From Torymus aiolomorphi (taxonomy: Eukaryota > Arthropoda > Insecta > Hymenoptera > Torymidae): a stretch of 64,000 nucleotides of DNA. The first letter of the stretch is position 1. Every line of letters begins with the position of its first letter. The stretch spans positions 29,364,757-29,428,756 of the forward strand of contig CM070873.1 in NCBI GenBank assembly GCA_036365515.1, read 5' to 3'. The position numbers and the translations under genes were made by a program. This document shows, one piece after another, positions 1 to 11,089 of this stretch. A model generated the notes under the pieces. It had not been told where the DNA came from. It was given only the letters and a program-made list of their open reading frames with translations, and did not search any database.

Positions 1-3000
1 GCACTCAGAACTCTGACGGATTTTCACATCTTGGTAGGCTCTGGCAACATAGAGCGCGTCAAGACTTTTATTGACGAAAATCTCTGGTTGCTGTCTTTCC
101 CTACCAATAACCCTACCAATTTCATCAACGACAGGAACCCCGAGACCGGTATGACATCTCTTCACTTGGCGATCAAAGTAAACAGTCTTGAGATCGTCGA
201 ATTGCTGATGGCTAACGGTGCCGACGTGTACCAAAGGGATATCCACGGCTTGATCCCAGCTCACCTAGCTCTGATACTAAGACATAAGCCCATACTCGAG
301 TTGATCCTACGCGAAAGCGTGGCGAACCCGGTCGATCGCCGCGGCTTCACACACGTACACGCGGCAGCTCTGCTGGATGACCCGTCGTACTTACGCAAGT
401 ACCTAGGAATGAACAACGACGTGAACGTCCGGATGACTCCAGTGCCGATCGGCTACGAGCCCGGACGAGGCCGCGCCGAATACAACCTGCTGAGCGTCTG
501 GCCGGTGCGCGCCAAGAATTATTGGAACGACACCGATCCAGTCGAGACGACGCGCAGCCATCAGCGCGCCTTTCGCGGTTACGCCCCCCTCCACTTCGCA
601 GTCGAACACGAGACAGTGGAGACGGTGGAGTTGCTGCTCCAGCAGAGTGAGCTGGAAATCGACATTCGCGATGCTAGAGGATACACGGCTATCCACCTAG
701 CGTGTGCACTGTCTAGAGAAAAGCCCGCCATGAGGTTGGTGAAGATGCTGCTCGCCAGAGGCGCTGACGTTGCGGCGCGCACCAAATCCGGTGCTACGCC
801 CATCCTCGTGGCCACGCATCTAGGCCACAAGAATGTCGTTGCGCTCCTGTTGGAGCATGGAGCTAAGGCTAACGTCTGGGAGGACTGGGACAACATAACC
901 CCGTTGCACCTCGCCTCCAGGTATCTCATGGTGGATATAACGCTCGCACTGTTGGCCGCCGGCGCGGACGCTAGGAAGACGGACAAGAAGAAGAGGACGC
1001 CACTGCACTGGATGATATCGCGCGACTGGTGCTACGGCTTGCACGTGAACTTTGAAATAGGTAAGACCAATTTCGAGTTAGGCCTTGTGACAGATTTATA
1101 TAAACTTTTGCAGTATAAAAAAACATTTGCTATGCTTTCAAATAAAAAAAAAAAGGAAATAGGCGCCAATGATAAAAGTAAAGAGGAATGAATATTTCTT
1201 TGGTTGAGAAGAAAAAGAGGACAACTCGACTGAGCGCTAAGAAAGACAATACACGAGTAATTTTTGTTCATTGAGTTTTTAGTTGAGAACCGCTGTAGAG
1301 GTTTGAAAAATGTTCAATTCATACAGTATTTCTGTGAAGCTCGCAATAAAGTCAAAATGTTTAAAATTTTATAAATGAAATAAAAGATTTATCATTAAAC
1401 TAGTTTAGGATTCACATAGATATCTATTTAGAAAAATGAGAGTTGAAGTAGATGTTCGAAATTGCGTCAGCGGTTCTCAAAGAAAAATTCAATAAAAAAG
1501 GAGCTCGTGAATTGTCACCTTTCTTAGCGCTCAGCCGAATTGTCGCCTTTCATACCGCTCGATCGAGGTGTCCCCATTCTTAGGGCTCAACCGAATTGTC
1601 CCTATTCTTAGCGCACAACTGAATCGTCCCCTTTTCCAGCGCGCGACCAAGTTGTTCCCTTTCTCCACTCAGCCGACGATTTACAAAGAAATTCGAAATA
1701 TCGTTCATATGCCATATTCAGACGAATTGAAATATCGATTTAAAACTTTACGAGATTAACTATAACTAGTGAATATTACGGAGGACAACGATGTCTTTGT
1801 TTTGCATATATCCAAATATATTTTTCTTAATTAATTCCCCGTTGAAAATATCCACCTGGAATACCAGCTGGAATTCCAGCTGTACCTCCTTTTTTGGACA
1901 AACTCCAAGTGGATTACTAGCTGGAATTCCAGGTAGATATCCACCTGGAATTCCAGATATGTATCCAGATGAAATTTCGGCTGGTACCAATATACTATAT
2001 TGTTACAGCTTTTTTTACGAACTCCGAGTAGGTTGCTTGCTAGCTGGAATTCCAGGTGGATATCCAGCTGAATATTTCACCTGGAATGCCAGGTATGTAA
2101 AGACATTCCAAAAACGAGGCACGCCTCGTAGTTCGACATTCCAATGACATTGGAAAAGTGTCCGGACAATGCCATTTGTCTTTCTTATCTACCCTTGGCG
2201 TTACTTACTTAGTAACGGGAGTTTGCTCCAGCTCGCCGCCTAGCGGATAGCCGCAGAGATTGCCAGCGCCCTAATTCAGTAGAGTGGGGGAAGCAGTCGA
2301 GAAGACGGCTCCGCTCGGTGCCATGGCGCACGCCGCGGCTTTTCGCCTTTCTCGGAACTCGGGACTGTTTACGTCGGCAATCTCTGCCACTATCCGCTAG
2401 GCGGCGAGCTGGAGCAACCTCCCTTTACTAAGTAAGTAACGCGAAGGGTAGATAAGGAAGTCAAATGGTATCCTACGCACGACTTTTCCAATCTCACTGG
2501 AATGTCGAACTACGAGGCGTGCCTCGTTTTTGGAATGTCTTTACATACCTCGTATTCCAGGTGGATATTCAGCTGGATATCCACCTGGAATTCCAGCTAG
2601 CAACCCACTCGGAGTTCGTAAAAAAAAGCTGTAACAATATACCAGCCGAAATTTCATCTGGATACATACCTAGAATTCCAGGTGAATATCCACCTGGAAT
2701 TCCAGCTAGTAATCCACTTAGAGTTTGTCAAAAAAAAGGAGGTACAGCTGGAATTCCAGCTGGGATTCCAGCTGGATATTCACCTAGAATTCCAGCTGGT
2801 ATTCCAGGTGGATATTTTCAACGGGGTTAAAAACTGTGTAATTTGCTCGGTCGGTAACAGTTGACGATGGCATCCCTTGAGCAGATTTGAATTCGTCTCT
2901 GAAATAGTTTACATAATTTTAACATTCAAACTACTTGTATACCAAATTTTATAGTTAGCATTTAATTATCTGCGATCGATAATAAAAATAAATTTTCCAA

Positions 3001-3390
3001 AACAATCAACGCAATTATACACCGGCGATATATTCCATATCTAGCAAATCCCTTATATTAAATTTCTTTTTTTTTCTTTCACTCTTTCCAGAAAGAGACC
3101 AGGCCAAATGTTGCGCCATGTACGATACGATAATCGAGGCACTGATCACCAGAGGATGCGACATCGACGGCCAGGACAAGTGGGGCCAGACTGCCATGGT
3201 CGCCGCGGCCATGTGCAACAACTCGTGCGCCGCGCGCCGCCTCCAGCTCTGGGAGCCCAACCTGCAAATCCGCGACACCACGGAGAAGACTTACCAGGAC
3301 CACGACAAGTCCAAGAGGATGTGGTGCGCCACGTGCTACACGATTCATCCAGGGCTGAACGCTGACGAGCCAACGCAGCCCGCGAGATAA
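1..3390 (+). CDS. Ankyrin-repeat protein, 3' portion (two exons seen)
   Basis: The reading frame is open from the first base of the window, so the gene begins upstream. The first visible exon runs to 1060, where a GTAAGACC donor follows Glu-Ile. The next exon starts at 3092 after a pyrimidine-rich CAG acceptor and ends at the TAA at 3388-3390; the phases join cleanly (G + AA). I count about seven ankyrin units, with repeated TPLHLA-like turns such as GMTSLHLA, GYAPLHFA, GYTAIHLA and ITPLHLA, each followed by a NGAD/RGAD-type loop. The C-terminal tail has CATC and another Cys-His pair but no domain I recognise. Ankyrin stacks bind proteins; the partner and cellular role cannot be told from this sequence. 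The 2 kb intron holds the palindromic element at 1837-2826. An unrelated weak frame continues past 1060 to 1191 and is intron read-through. Confidence 0.8.
1837..2826. mobile_element. ~1 kb palindromic (foldback) element in ankyrin-gene intron
   Basis: The left end CCCCGTTGAAAATATCCACC is matched by the exact inverted right end before 2827. The arms run inward for about 425 to 455 bp each, leaving a loop of only about 110 bp (2263-2371). The outer part of each arm is made of imperfect direct copies of a CTGGAATTCCAGGTGGATAT-like unit that is itself palindromic. The inner part holds a stretch with CGCCTAGCGGATAG on one side and its inverse on the other. TTAA lies directly at the right end; on the left TTAA is two bases away, so a target duplication is not clean. 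No transposase is encoded; short open frames on both arms are mirror images of repeat sequence. Confidence 0.8.
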
Positions 3391-4272
3391 AATACGGTCT
3401 GAAGTGATATGAAGAGAACTTGTAGTACATATAGGGATATGGGATGAGGGGAATTCCATATGTATAGACTTTGTAAATATATGTGTATATAGAGGAAATA
3501 CAAAAGTAGAGTGAAAAATGCATGTTAGCTTGCGAAGCAATGCGCTCTCATTAATATTTCATTATGTTATTCTACTGTAAAGATGGAAACATAATAAATG
3601 AAGATTGATTTCTAACCATTAGTTTTACATTTTTCAACCTTACTTACATTGCATTAAATCAATCAATAAATATAAAGAATGTACATATTTTCGTCCTTTA
3701 AATAAGTTTTTAAAGCATCTATAACAAAATTTTATTTTCTTACTTCTTCAAACTCCTCATAATGAATGAAGATTAATATTTTTTACTTTGCTTTCTCCTT
3801 TATTGAAGATTCATATTCTGGTATATAAAACATATGTTGGCCTTGGTAAATAAACATAGTCTATCTACTGGTGAATCCGCCTAACTAGACTCGTTCGACT
3901 GTATGGATGAAAAATCAAAGGAGCGCAGCCAAAAAGATCAGCGAAACTTTTTACTTCTTCTCGCTAACATGAACAAATACTAACTAGGAGAGTGTACTTC
4001 CTGTGGGTCAGAGATTTTGCTCAAATTTAAGGACATATTTTCGGAAGTGTAAATATGAAGAAAGTCACTGTGGTAGAAAAAAAAATTAATAATAATAATA
4101 AAAAAAGAACGCTCTCAAAAAATTTAAGTTATGGATATTTCGAGTCTTGTTTTAAAAAAATATTGAAACACAGACTCTTTTTCAAACAATAATCAAACAA
4201 TCTAAAAAAATCGTACATACAGCTTTAAAAATAGAAAATAAAACTAAAAATCCATCCATTTTTTTCAGAATT
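3391..4272. other. Intergenic spacer, no gene seen
   Basis: AT-rich 3' flank of the ankyrin gene up to the left breakpoint of the rearranged TTF2 block. I see no coding exon or repeat structure beyond A/T runs. Confidence 0.6.
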
Positions 4273-7200
4273 ACAAAATATTGATTTTTGCGACAGCTAT
4301 GGTAGTTTCAAGTTGAGCAAAGAAAATGCACGAAAATATGAGCGAAATGAAGGAGCAAACCTTTGCGCCGTATATAGGCAAGTTTGAATCGGCTATATCC
4401 TTAAATTTATCAAATGACATAGTTTTATCTATAAATTGAATTTCGACCATAACAGAATAAAAGTCTGCAGAATATTTCATAGAAATGATGACTCTTTGAG
4501 CTAAAAATTGTGCAAATAGATTCTGTGAAAACAATAAAATTTTTTTATACACTAAATCTTCTTCTCGATCCATTTCAACTTCAATAAGTTCAAAGAATTT
4601 TTCTGGTAGTGAATCTAAGTTGCCTTTTGAATGTAATTCCTGCTTTGTACGTCTAAGCATCATCGTTTTCATTATTGTTATCAATCTCTGTTTTCCTGCA
4701 TCATTTTTATTATCAACCCATCGTTTCCAAACTTGAAGATCATTAAATGGTGAACAATTCAAAAATTTAAGAATAGCATATACATCCATTTCTTTATTCT
4801 GTATTGGTGTTCCTGTCAAAGCCCATCTGTGCTTTGCATTTAAACCACATACTGCTATACAAGCTTTGCTCTTATGATTTCTAATGTAATGGGCCTCATC
4901 AAGAATAATTCTGTTCCACTCCATCTTAAAATACAATAAAATAAAGTATCAGGAAAAAGAGCAATAAATACAAATATTTAGTTCTAATAAGGTTATTTAA
5001 TATACTACCTTATACATCCCAGTTTCTGCATCTGCTTCTCTAACTAAAATTTGATAGGTAGTAATAACTATTACTATATACTAGTCAACAATATTGAGTA
5101 TCACTATCAAATAAAGAAAACCTACTTTTATGTTTATTTCGTGATAACCATTCATCGTCACTACTACTTTCATCACTGGTATTTGACCTCTGATGGCTCT
5201 GATCCACAGTTGCCAAAATTAAAGATATCATGGTTAATGTTTTCCCCAATCCCATATCATCAGCTATTATTAAATGTATAAGTTAAATTTTTGTCACATT
5301 ATATTGGATTTTTATAATGATCAAATTTAAGATGACATACCTAATATACCTCCTTTGGGTTTTTGTTTTTCTCGCCACTTCGTCCAAGCTAAGGCATGTT
5401 GTTGCTGTTTTCACTTTTGGCTGTGCTTTTGTTTTTGGAGTTTCTACTTTCTGCAGAGCATTCATTGTTTTTTTCCGTGGCAATGTAGCCAATTTCAATT
5501 TTAAAGATTTTAACTTTTCTACTTGTGCTATTATAGTTTGGTGAACTCTATCACCTTTATCTGGTAGTTTCTTTATGTCCACGGATGCAGCAAATTTCTA
5601 AAATAATATTCATAAAGAAATGTAAAAGAAAAACATTATTATCTATTCAATAATAAATTATTATAGATACTTTACATTGAGTTTGTCCAATTGTTTTTGT
5701 GCATTTTCAATATTTAAAAGTAAGTGTTCTTTTTTCTGTGCTTCAAGGAAATTAATATTGCCTACTCCAATTTCCTTCCTTGCAAGTGCTAATGCTTCTT
5801 GGTCAATTTCACTTTCTAAAATAAAAGATATTATAAAATTGTTAATAAATTCATTTAATGAATAAAGTAATAAAATATGAAAAATTAAGTATTTTAACCA
5901 GAGGCAGAACTAGAAATGATGATTTCCTCAGCACTTGATTTTTCTTCTTTCTGAAGGCTTTTATTTATCGATGTATTCACTGAACTATTTCTTGATTCAT
6001 TCAAAGTAAGATCAACTAAATTTTCTTTCCTTTTAGTTGTATTAATTTTTTTTGTTGAATTATCATGTATTGAATCATGTGTTAGATCAACAACATTCTT
6101 TGCATTTAATTTTTTTTCTTTAAGAGGACTACGTTCCTTTCTATGACTACCAGTTCCAACCCTATTAGAATTATCTGTAGAAGTTTCAGAAATTTCTAAC
6201 CCAGAATCACTATCCATAGTGTTATTTTGTAACTTTGACTTGTCATTAGCAAAAACACTTTTAACATTTGAATGGGTATTTCTATCAATTGTTGAAGTTT
6301 TTAAATTGTCAGACATACTATCATCACTTAGTTGTTTTTGCTGTTCTTTGTCTCTATTAAATCCATCAGAATTATTACTGCATTCTTGATAGTTACTTCC
6401 ATTACTTGTTTCCATCTCATTTAATTTGGAATCTGGATAATTAAAAAGCAAATATAAAATTTCCTATATAAATGCTAAGACTTACATACCATTAGAATTT
6501 TCTTCAAAATGTATATCATTATTTTCATCTTTTTCAATAGACTCTATAAAGTGCTTTTGGTTTTTTGTTACCACAGGTGTTTTCATATGGACATCTGGAA
6601 GGCTAAACAAAAAGCATTATTTTGTGAGTTTCATAAAAATACAAAAAGTAAACACACTAATTTACCCTTCTGATTCAGAATCGCTATATATTAATCCCCT
6701 TTTTGGTCTTTTACGTATATTAATTGGTGTGCCTAAAAAATATATAAATTGTTAGCTATAAAAACTATATTATAAAAAAATAAATAAATGGAATCTTACT
6801 TATGCTACTTGAAGTATCTAATTTCAGAAGATTGTCATAAATAGAGCGTCTTTTTAATTTATTACTTCGAAATTTTTCTTCTTCTGACTCACTTTCTGAT
6901 TCTTCTGATGAATTTACAATTATGGATACTCTTTGACTACGATTCATAAATTGTAAATCCTCTAAATAACCAAAAAGAAGCAATTTAAATACAGAACAAT
7001 ATTCAAATGTATTCTCTATTCAAAATAAACATTAGTTACAGTTTACCTTCTTCAGAATCCAAGGTTTCACTTTTATCTGAATCAGAGATTTTACTTTCAC
7101 CTGGATTCCCTTTTAAATCCCTATTTTTAGATATTTCACTGTAAAAAAGAAAAACGATCGTTTAAAATAATCCATATACCTAGTCAAACGCTCGACTATT

Positions 7201-7408
7201 ACAACAAATAAGAAAAAAATTTTCTAAATTCACTAAAACCTCACCTTTCCGTATCGGAATCATCGATCACCCGGGTATCCCTATGGGTTGAATCGAAATT
7301 GTATCGCGTTCGACCAGCAGCTCCTTCCTCATCGTCGCTGTCGAAGATGACAAAGGAATCATCCATCCGCTCCGACAGATGTCGAGACTTCCTTCTCATA
7401 AAACTCAT
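4273..7408 (-). pseudogene. TTF2: TTF2/lodestar SNF2 ATPase, N-terminal half (rearranged, lesions)
   Basis: TTF2/lodestar is a DNA-dependent ATPase that releases RNA polymerase II transcripts, notably at mitosis. From the ATG at 7408 about nine exons read down the minus strand: an acidic Ser/Asp/Glu-rich N-terminus (exons near 7408-7245, 7138-7047, 6962-6804, 6733-6667, 6604-6492), a long low-complexity exon (~6435-5901) with VVDLT and LVDLT motifs like SUMO-interaction motifs, then the helicase part. ADDMGLGKT (Walker A) is near 5250, VITTYQI near 5060, ILDEAH near 4905 and WALTGTPIQN near 4830. Reading stops inside an exon at Ile-Asn-Ile-Leu (~4274), where family members continue into LLRLRQ. 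Lesions: the frame is lost near 5395 between ALQKVETPKTK and HALAWTKWREKQK, and roughly 70-80 residues expected between Walker A and VITTYQI (the VVCPASL region) are absent near 5065-5125. The remainder of the gene is at 8444-9477 on the opposite strand. Confidence 0.85.
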
Positions 7409-8291
7409 TTTTTTACTGTCTTTAGGGAACGATAGTCATATTATCCTGAACCCTGATTCAACAACACGGTCCTCTCTCTCAGCTTTGTTTTGAAAATACA
7501 AGAAATCACACTATTTACACTGCACTGTTTTTAGGTGGAAAATCTTGATTCGACGATCACCTGCGATTTTTGATGAACCACACTTTTATTGTCAATGATA
7601 CATATTTTATCGATCTTTATTGTTTACCGTTGGGAAAGTGGAAGATAAAAAAAAACAAAGAGGCTATTATAGGTAAGCGAGGGCACACGGGAATGTGCGC
7701 AATATCTTATATTAGGCGCAGCCATACAGATCACAACCCGCGTAGATCCCACAACACAATGAAGAGATCCTTGCTGTTGCTCGCAGTTTGCTCGGCTCGG
7801 GTTCTTTGACTTCAACGGTTACGCGGTTTTTGAATCGCATGGCAAAGAACGTAATCGCTCTCACCGCCCATTGGCTAATGGCGCACCTCGGGGAGGGATG
7901 CGCGCGAAGACACGTGGTCAGAACTCGTCACTTTGTCAGTTTTCTACAAGTTTTAAGTGAAACATGAATGTATTTGTGCGGAATTTTATCGTATTTTATA
8001 CTTTAATGAATTATTATTGTGACTTGATATTCAATCAAATTGTTAAATCGAGTGCAGTACATCTTGTTTATCGTTGTTATTGATGTCAATTACAAAATGA
8101 CAATCACAAAACTATATATACGACCGTCAATTTACCAATGCCGCCTAATCATATGGTTTTGATATGAGAAAGACCTATAGGTAAGCGTATTAATATACTT
8201 ATAGCTATGTGAACTTTCACGCCGCTGGCGCGCGCGCCAAGTTTCTACGTATTCTACTCATTGATGAGTAAGCTATTGTTTGTGTAAATAA
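7409..8291 (-). promoter_or_regulatory. Presumed TTF2 5' flank, carried with the inverted block
   Basis: This stretch lies upstream of the TTF2 ATG and up to the right breakpoint. It contains a GC-richer part near 7680-7920 with CCAAT-like GCCAATGG on the minus strand (ATTGGC at about 7870), compatible with a housekeeping promoter. No coding exon is visible. The assignment is by position only. Confidence 0.35.
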
Positions 8292-8443
8292 AAAACTTTC
8301 TACAAAAGTATAAAATAAGGCAAGTATAGACGTTTTTTCTGTATAATATACTCTTCCTCTCTCTCTTCCCCCGCCCTCTCTCACCCTCTCTCCCCCCTCC
8401 CCTTTCTTCCTCTCTCTCTCTTAACATCCGTCAAACTCTGTAC
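8292..8443. repeat. 152-bp insert at TTF2 breakpoint (inverted copy at 34434-34585)
   Basis: A pyrimidine-rich segment flanked by unique-looking sequence. Compared base by base with 34434-34585 in inverted orientation I see no mismatch over 152 bases, and the match ends on both sides exactly at 8292 and 8443. The next base, 8444, is already TTF2 exon sequence. The shared four bases GTAC at the junction would also be exon sequence in the intact gene, so microhomology is possible. Confidence 0.85.
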
Positions 8444-9477
8444 TCTTAAGATTACGACAAATGTGTTGTCATCCAGCATTAATACATGCAATGTTAGATA
8501 AACAAGATGCTGAACTTAATGGTATTGCTGATGAAGAAGATACTAACGGAGATCTTTTAAACAAATTACATAACATGTCGATAAATGAAGATGAAGAAAT
8601 TGAAGAGCACGTTGCTAATTTTAAAATAGATGAAAGAGTTGCTGCAAATCTTTTAACTAAAAAGAATAGAGTTTTTGATGATGATAGACAAAGTTCTAAG
8701 GTATTAATGAGAGTATTACAATTTTTCTTGCATAATTCATTATTAGGTGTTTTGTAATTGAAGTCTTTAATTTGTATTACATTTTCAATATTTATCAGGT
8801 ACGGGCTATTTTAAGAACTGTTGGAAAAGTTGTGGATAAAGGAGATAAATTAATCATTGTATCTCAATGGACGAGTTTTCTGAAAGTAATAGCAAATCAC
8901 CTAGATGATATGGATGATGCTTATTATGCAATGTTTACTGGAGAGGTAGCTGTTAAAAACAGGCAGGTAGGATTTATAAATTAAGTGAAACAACATAATT
9001 TTATGCAATATAATAGAAAACTATTATACTTATTCTATTTTTAGTTTCTTTTATTAATACTTTATTTTTCAGGCTATTGTTGACAAACTAAATAATCCAG
9101 GCGATGAGATAAACATACTTTTACTGTCACTGACTGCTGGTGGAGTCGGCCTAAATTTAATAGGCGCAAATCATTTGCTATTGACTGACATTCACTGGAA
9201 CCCGCAGTTAGAAGCTCAAGCTCAAGATCGTATTTATGGATTTGGTCAGAAAAAGAACGTTTTTATATATAAGTAAGTAAATTATTTAAGCTTCACGGTA
9301 GTTCAAATATGTTTCATATTTATGTTATATTGCAGATTTATATGTAAGGAAACTATTGAAGAAAGAATAAAAAATTTACAAGATAAAAAGTTAGATATAG
9401 CAAATCATGTTTTAACGGGCACAAGATCGGTATCTTCAAAATTGACGATCGAGGATCTCAAATTACTGTTTTCTTAA
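8444..9477 (+). pseudogene. TTF2: TTF2/lodestar SNF2 ATPase, C-terminal half (separated by inversion)
   Basis: Four exons (8444-8700, 8799-8966, 9073-9272, 9336-9477) give the C-terminal helicase lobe of a lodestar-type ATPase, ending in a TAA. The frame opens abruptly with LLRLRQMCCHP, normally the middle of an exon, and no acceptor precedes it. Later motifs are [23 protein letters not shown] (motif V) and [10 protein letters not shown] (motif VI). Family members have Arg where this copy has Gly in motif VI (DRIYRxGQ); that arginine contacts the nucleotide, so ATPase function should be lost even in a restored protein. The exon joins are otherwise in frame. The matching N-terminal half is on the minus strand at 4273-7408. 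No promoter is seen, and the exon abuts the 152-bp insert. Confidence 0.85.
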
Positions 9478-11089
9478 AATATTTATTATGCGTATTTCTT
9501 TAAGTTTGTTTTATGTCTTTTTGGGGCCAGGGGCAGGGAAGCCCCTTGAATATTTCAGGCTTAAGAACCAAAGAAATCATTTTTATTGAAAGACAGCACA
9601 TGATATCATTAATTTTAAATATTTAATTCATTAAGTAGATCAAATCATTATTTTACTTATTATTATTTTACTTATTATTTTACTTCAAATAATTATTTTT
9701 CTAAATAAAATTTAAATTTAAATGTTAATTTCTGTATCACTAAAATTAAGTAAATGAACACTTAAATTCAATTGTATTAAATTAAAATACGTATATATTC
9801 TTGATATTGGTTTGTCAAATAATATTAACGCGACCGTTTGTTCGAACCTTGACGTCTCAACTATCCCTTTCCACATTTGTTTGGGGTTCTTTACGTCTCT
9901 AGTGTTCCGTCCCATGGTGTGCCAACCTTATCGCTAGTGCATATAAGGACCAGTCAAATTAGTGCCGAAACACTTACATGCTGATTGAGTATTCACCATA
10001 CAGACAACTAAAAAAAAGTTGCTTTTTTCGTATTTTTTAAATGATTTTATTTTTAAATCTGTACTCACACTTGGAAAAGCTGTTTTTAGTAATAAGCAAG
10101 TATTGAAACAAAAACATTATTTTTTAAATCTACATAATAAAAGTATTATTATAATATAATTATAAAAATAAATATATTTTACGTGTTCTAAAGTTAAGTG
10201 TCCATTTATTTCTATGCATTATTAAAAATCCACCAATGAAAGATTTTTTTTTATACATACATAATTCAAAAAGATTCCTTCATTGTTTCAAACAAATAAT
10301 GCTAGTTAACATCGCATTTATTTTAATCAAGTATTTTTACTTACTTTTTCGGTATGGTATATCAATTTTATTTTATTTTTTAAAACGTTTAAAATTATAT
10401 AGCTGTGGTCGTCTAATAAATATAGGGCATTGCAAAATAACAACGCTATCCTTGCGTATTATTTTATGACACGCGCATTCTTACGAACTGTTTTTCTAAA
10501 ATTTTCGCGGAAAAACTGTAGTCTCGCGCACAAAACATCGGAGCGTCAGACCGAGAGCATCATCGATGAAAAGCATTGATTAGTGTTCATATTTTATTTT
10601 ATTTTGATACATAGAAAAGGTAAGTTATTAAGGTAAATCATTATGTAACAGGGAAGTAAAGTCGACTTTATTCTTGTGTTACATACAGTACTTTATTCCT
10701 AGTTCCACTGCGTTCACTTTTTTGACTTGGAAAGTGGGGCTCTGTGAGACCGTTTTCAAATACCCCGCGGCTCTGGCAAAGCGCAAGAGGCAACCCAGAT
10801 GGTGGTCGGTAAAGTAAATTAGTATTTGCGGGAAGAAAGTACTTTATTCCCGCAAATGCGAGATTATTTTTTAGTTTTGAGTGTCAGTAGCTCCCCCCTC
10901 CCCCCATCTCTCTTGAATGTCCGCGGTCTCTACGTTGTTATTATTATAGACAGTTGATTAAATCAAAAGAGAAAAAGTGGAAAAAGGATAGAGAGCGTTT
11001 ATTTAAATGTGTAATCAATGAATTTATGGAAAAATTGTTTTATTTATATAATATATAAAAATAAATTAACGTTAAATATTTAAGTATAT
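9478..11089. other. Intergenic, AT-rich, no gene seen
   Basis: Separates TTF2 from the convergent amino acid transporter. It is mostly A/T-rich. A small perfect hairpin with ATTTGCGGGAA arms lies near 10827-10861. Nothing coding is recognised. Confidence 0.6.

Noticed and set aside
403..1044. Open frames antisense to the ankyrin exon
   Set aside because: They mirror codon bias of the GC-rich ankyrin coding strand and show no domain.
1766..2864. Several 60-120 codon frames rich in Pro-Gly-Ile repeats
   Set aside because: They are translations of the palindromic repeat units on both arms and strands.
9718..10469. Short AT-rich frames between TTF2 and the transporter
   Set aside because: No domain, no splice context, composition like surrounding non-coding DNA.
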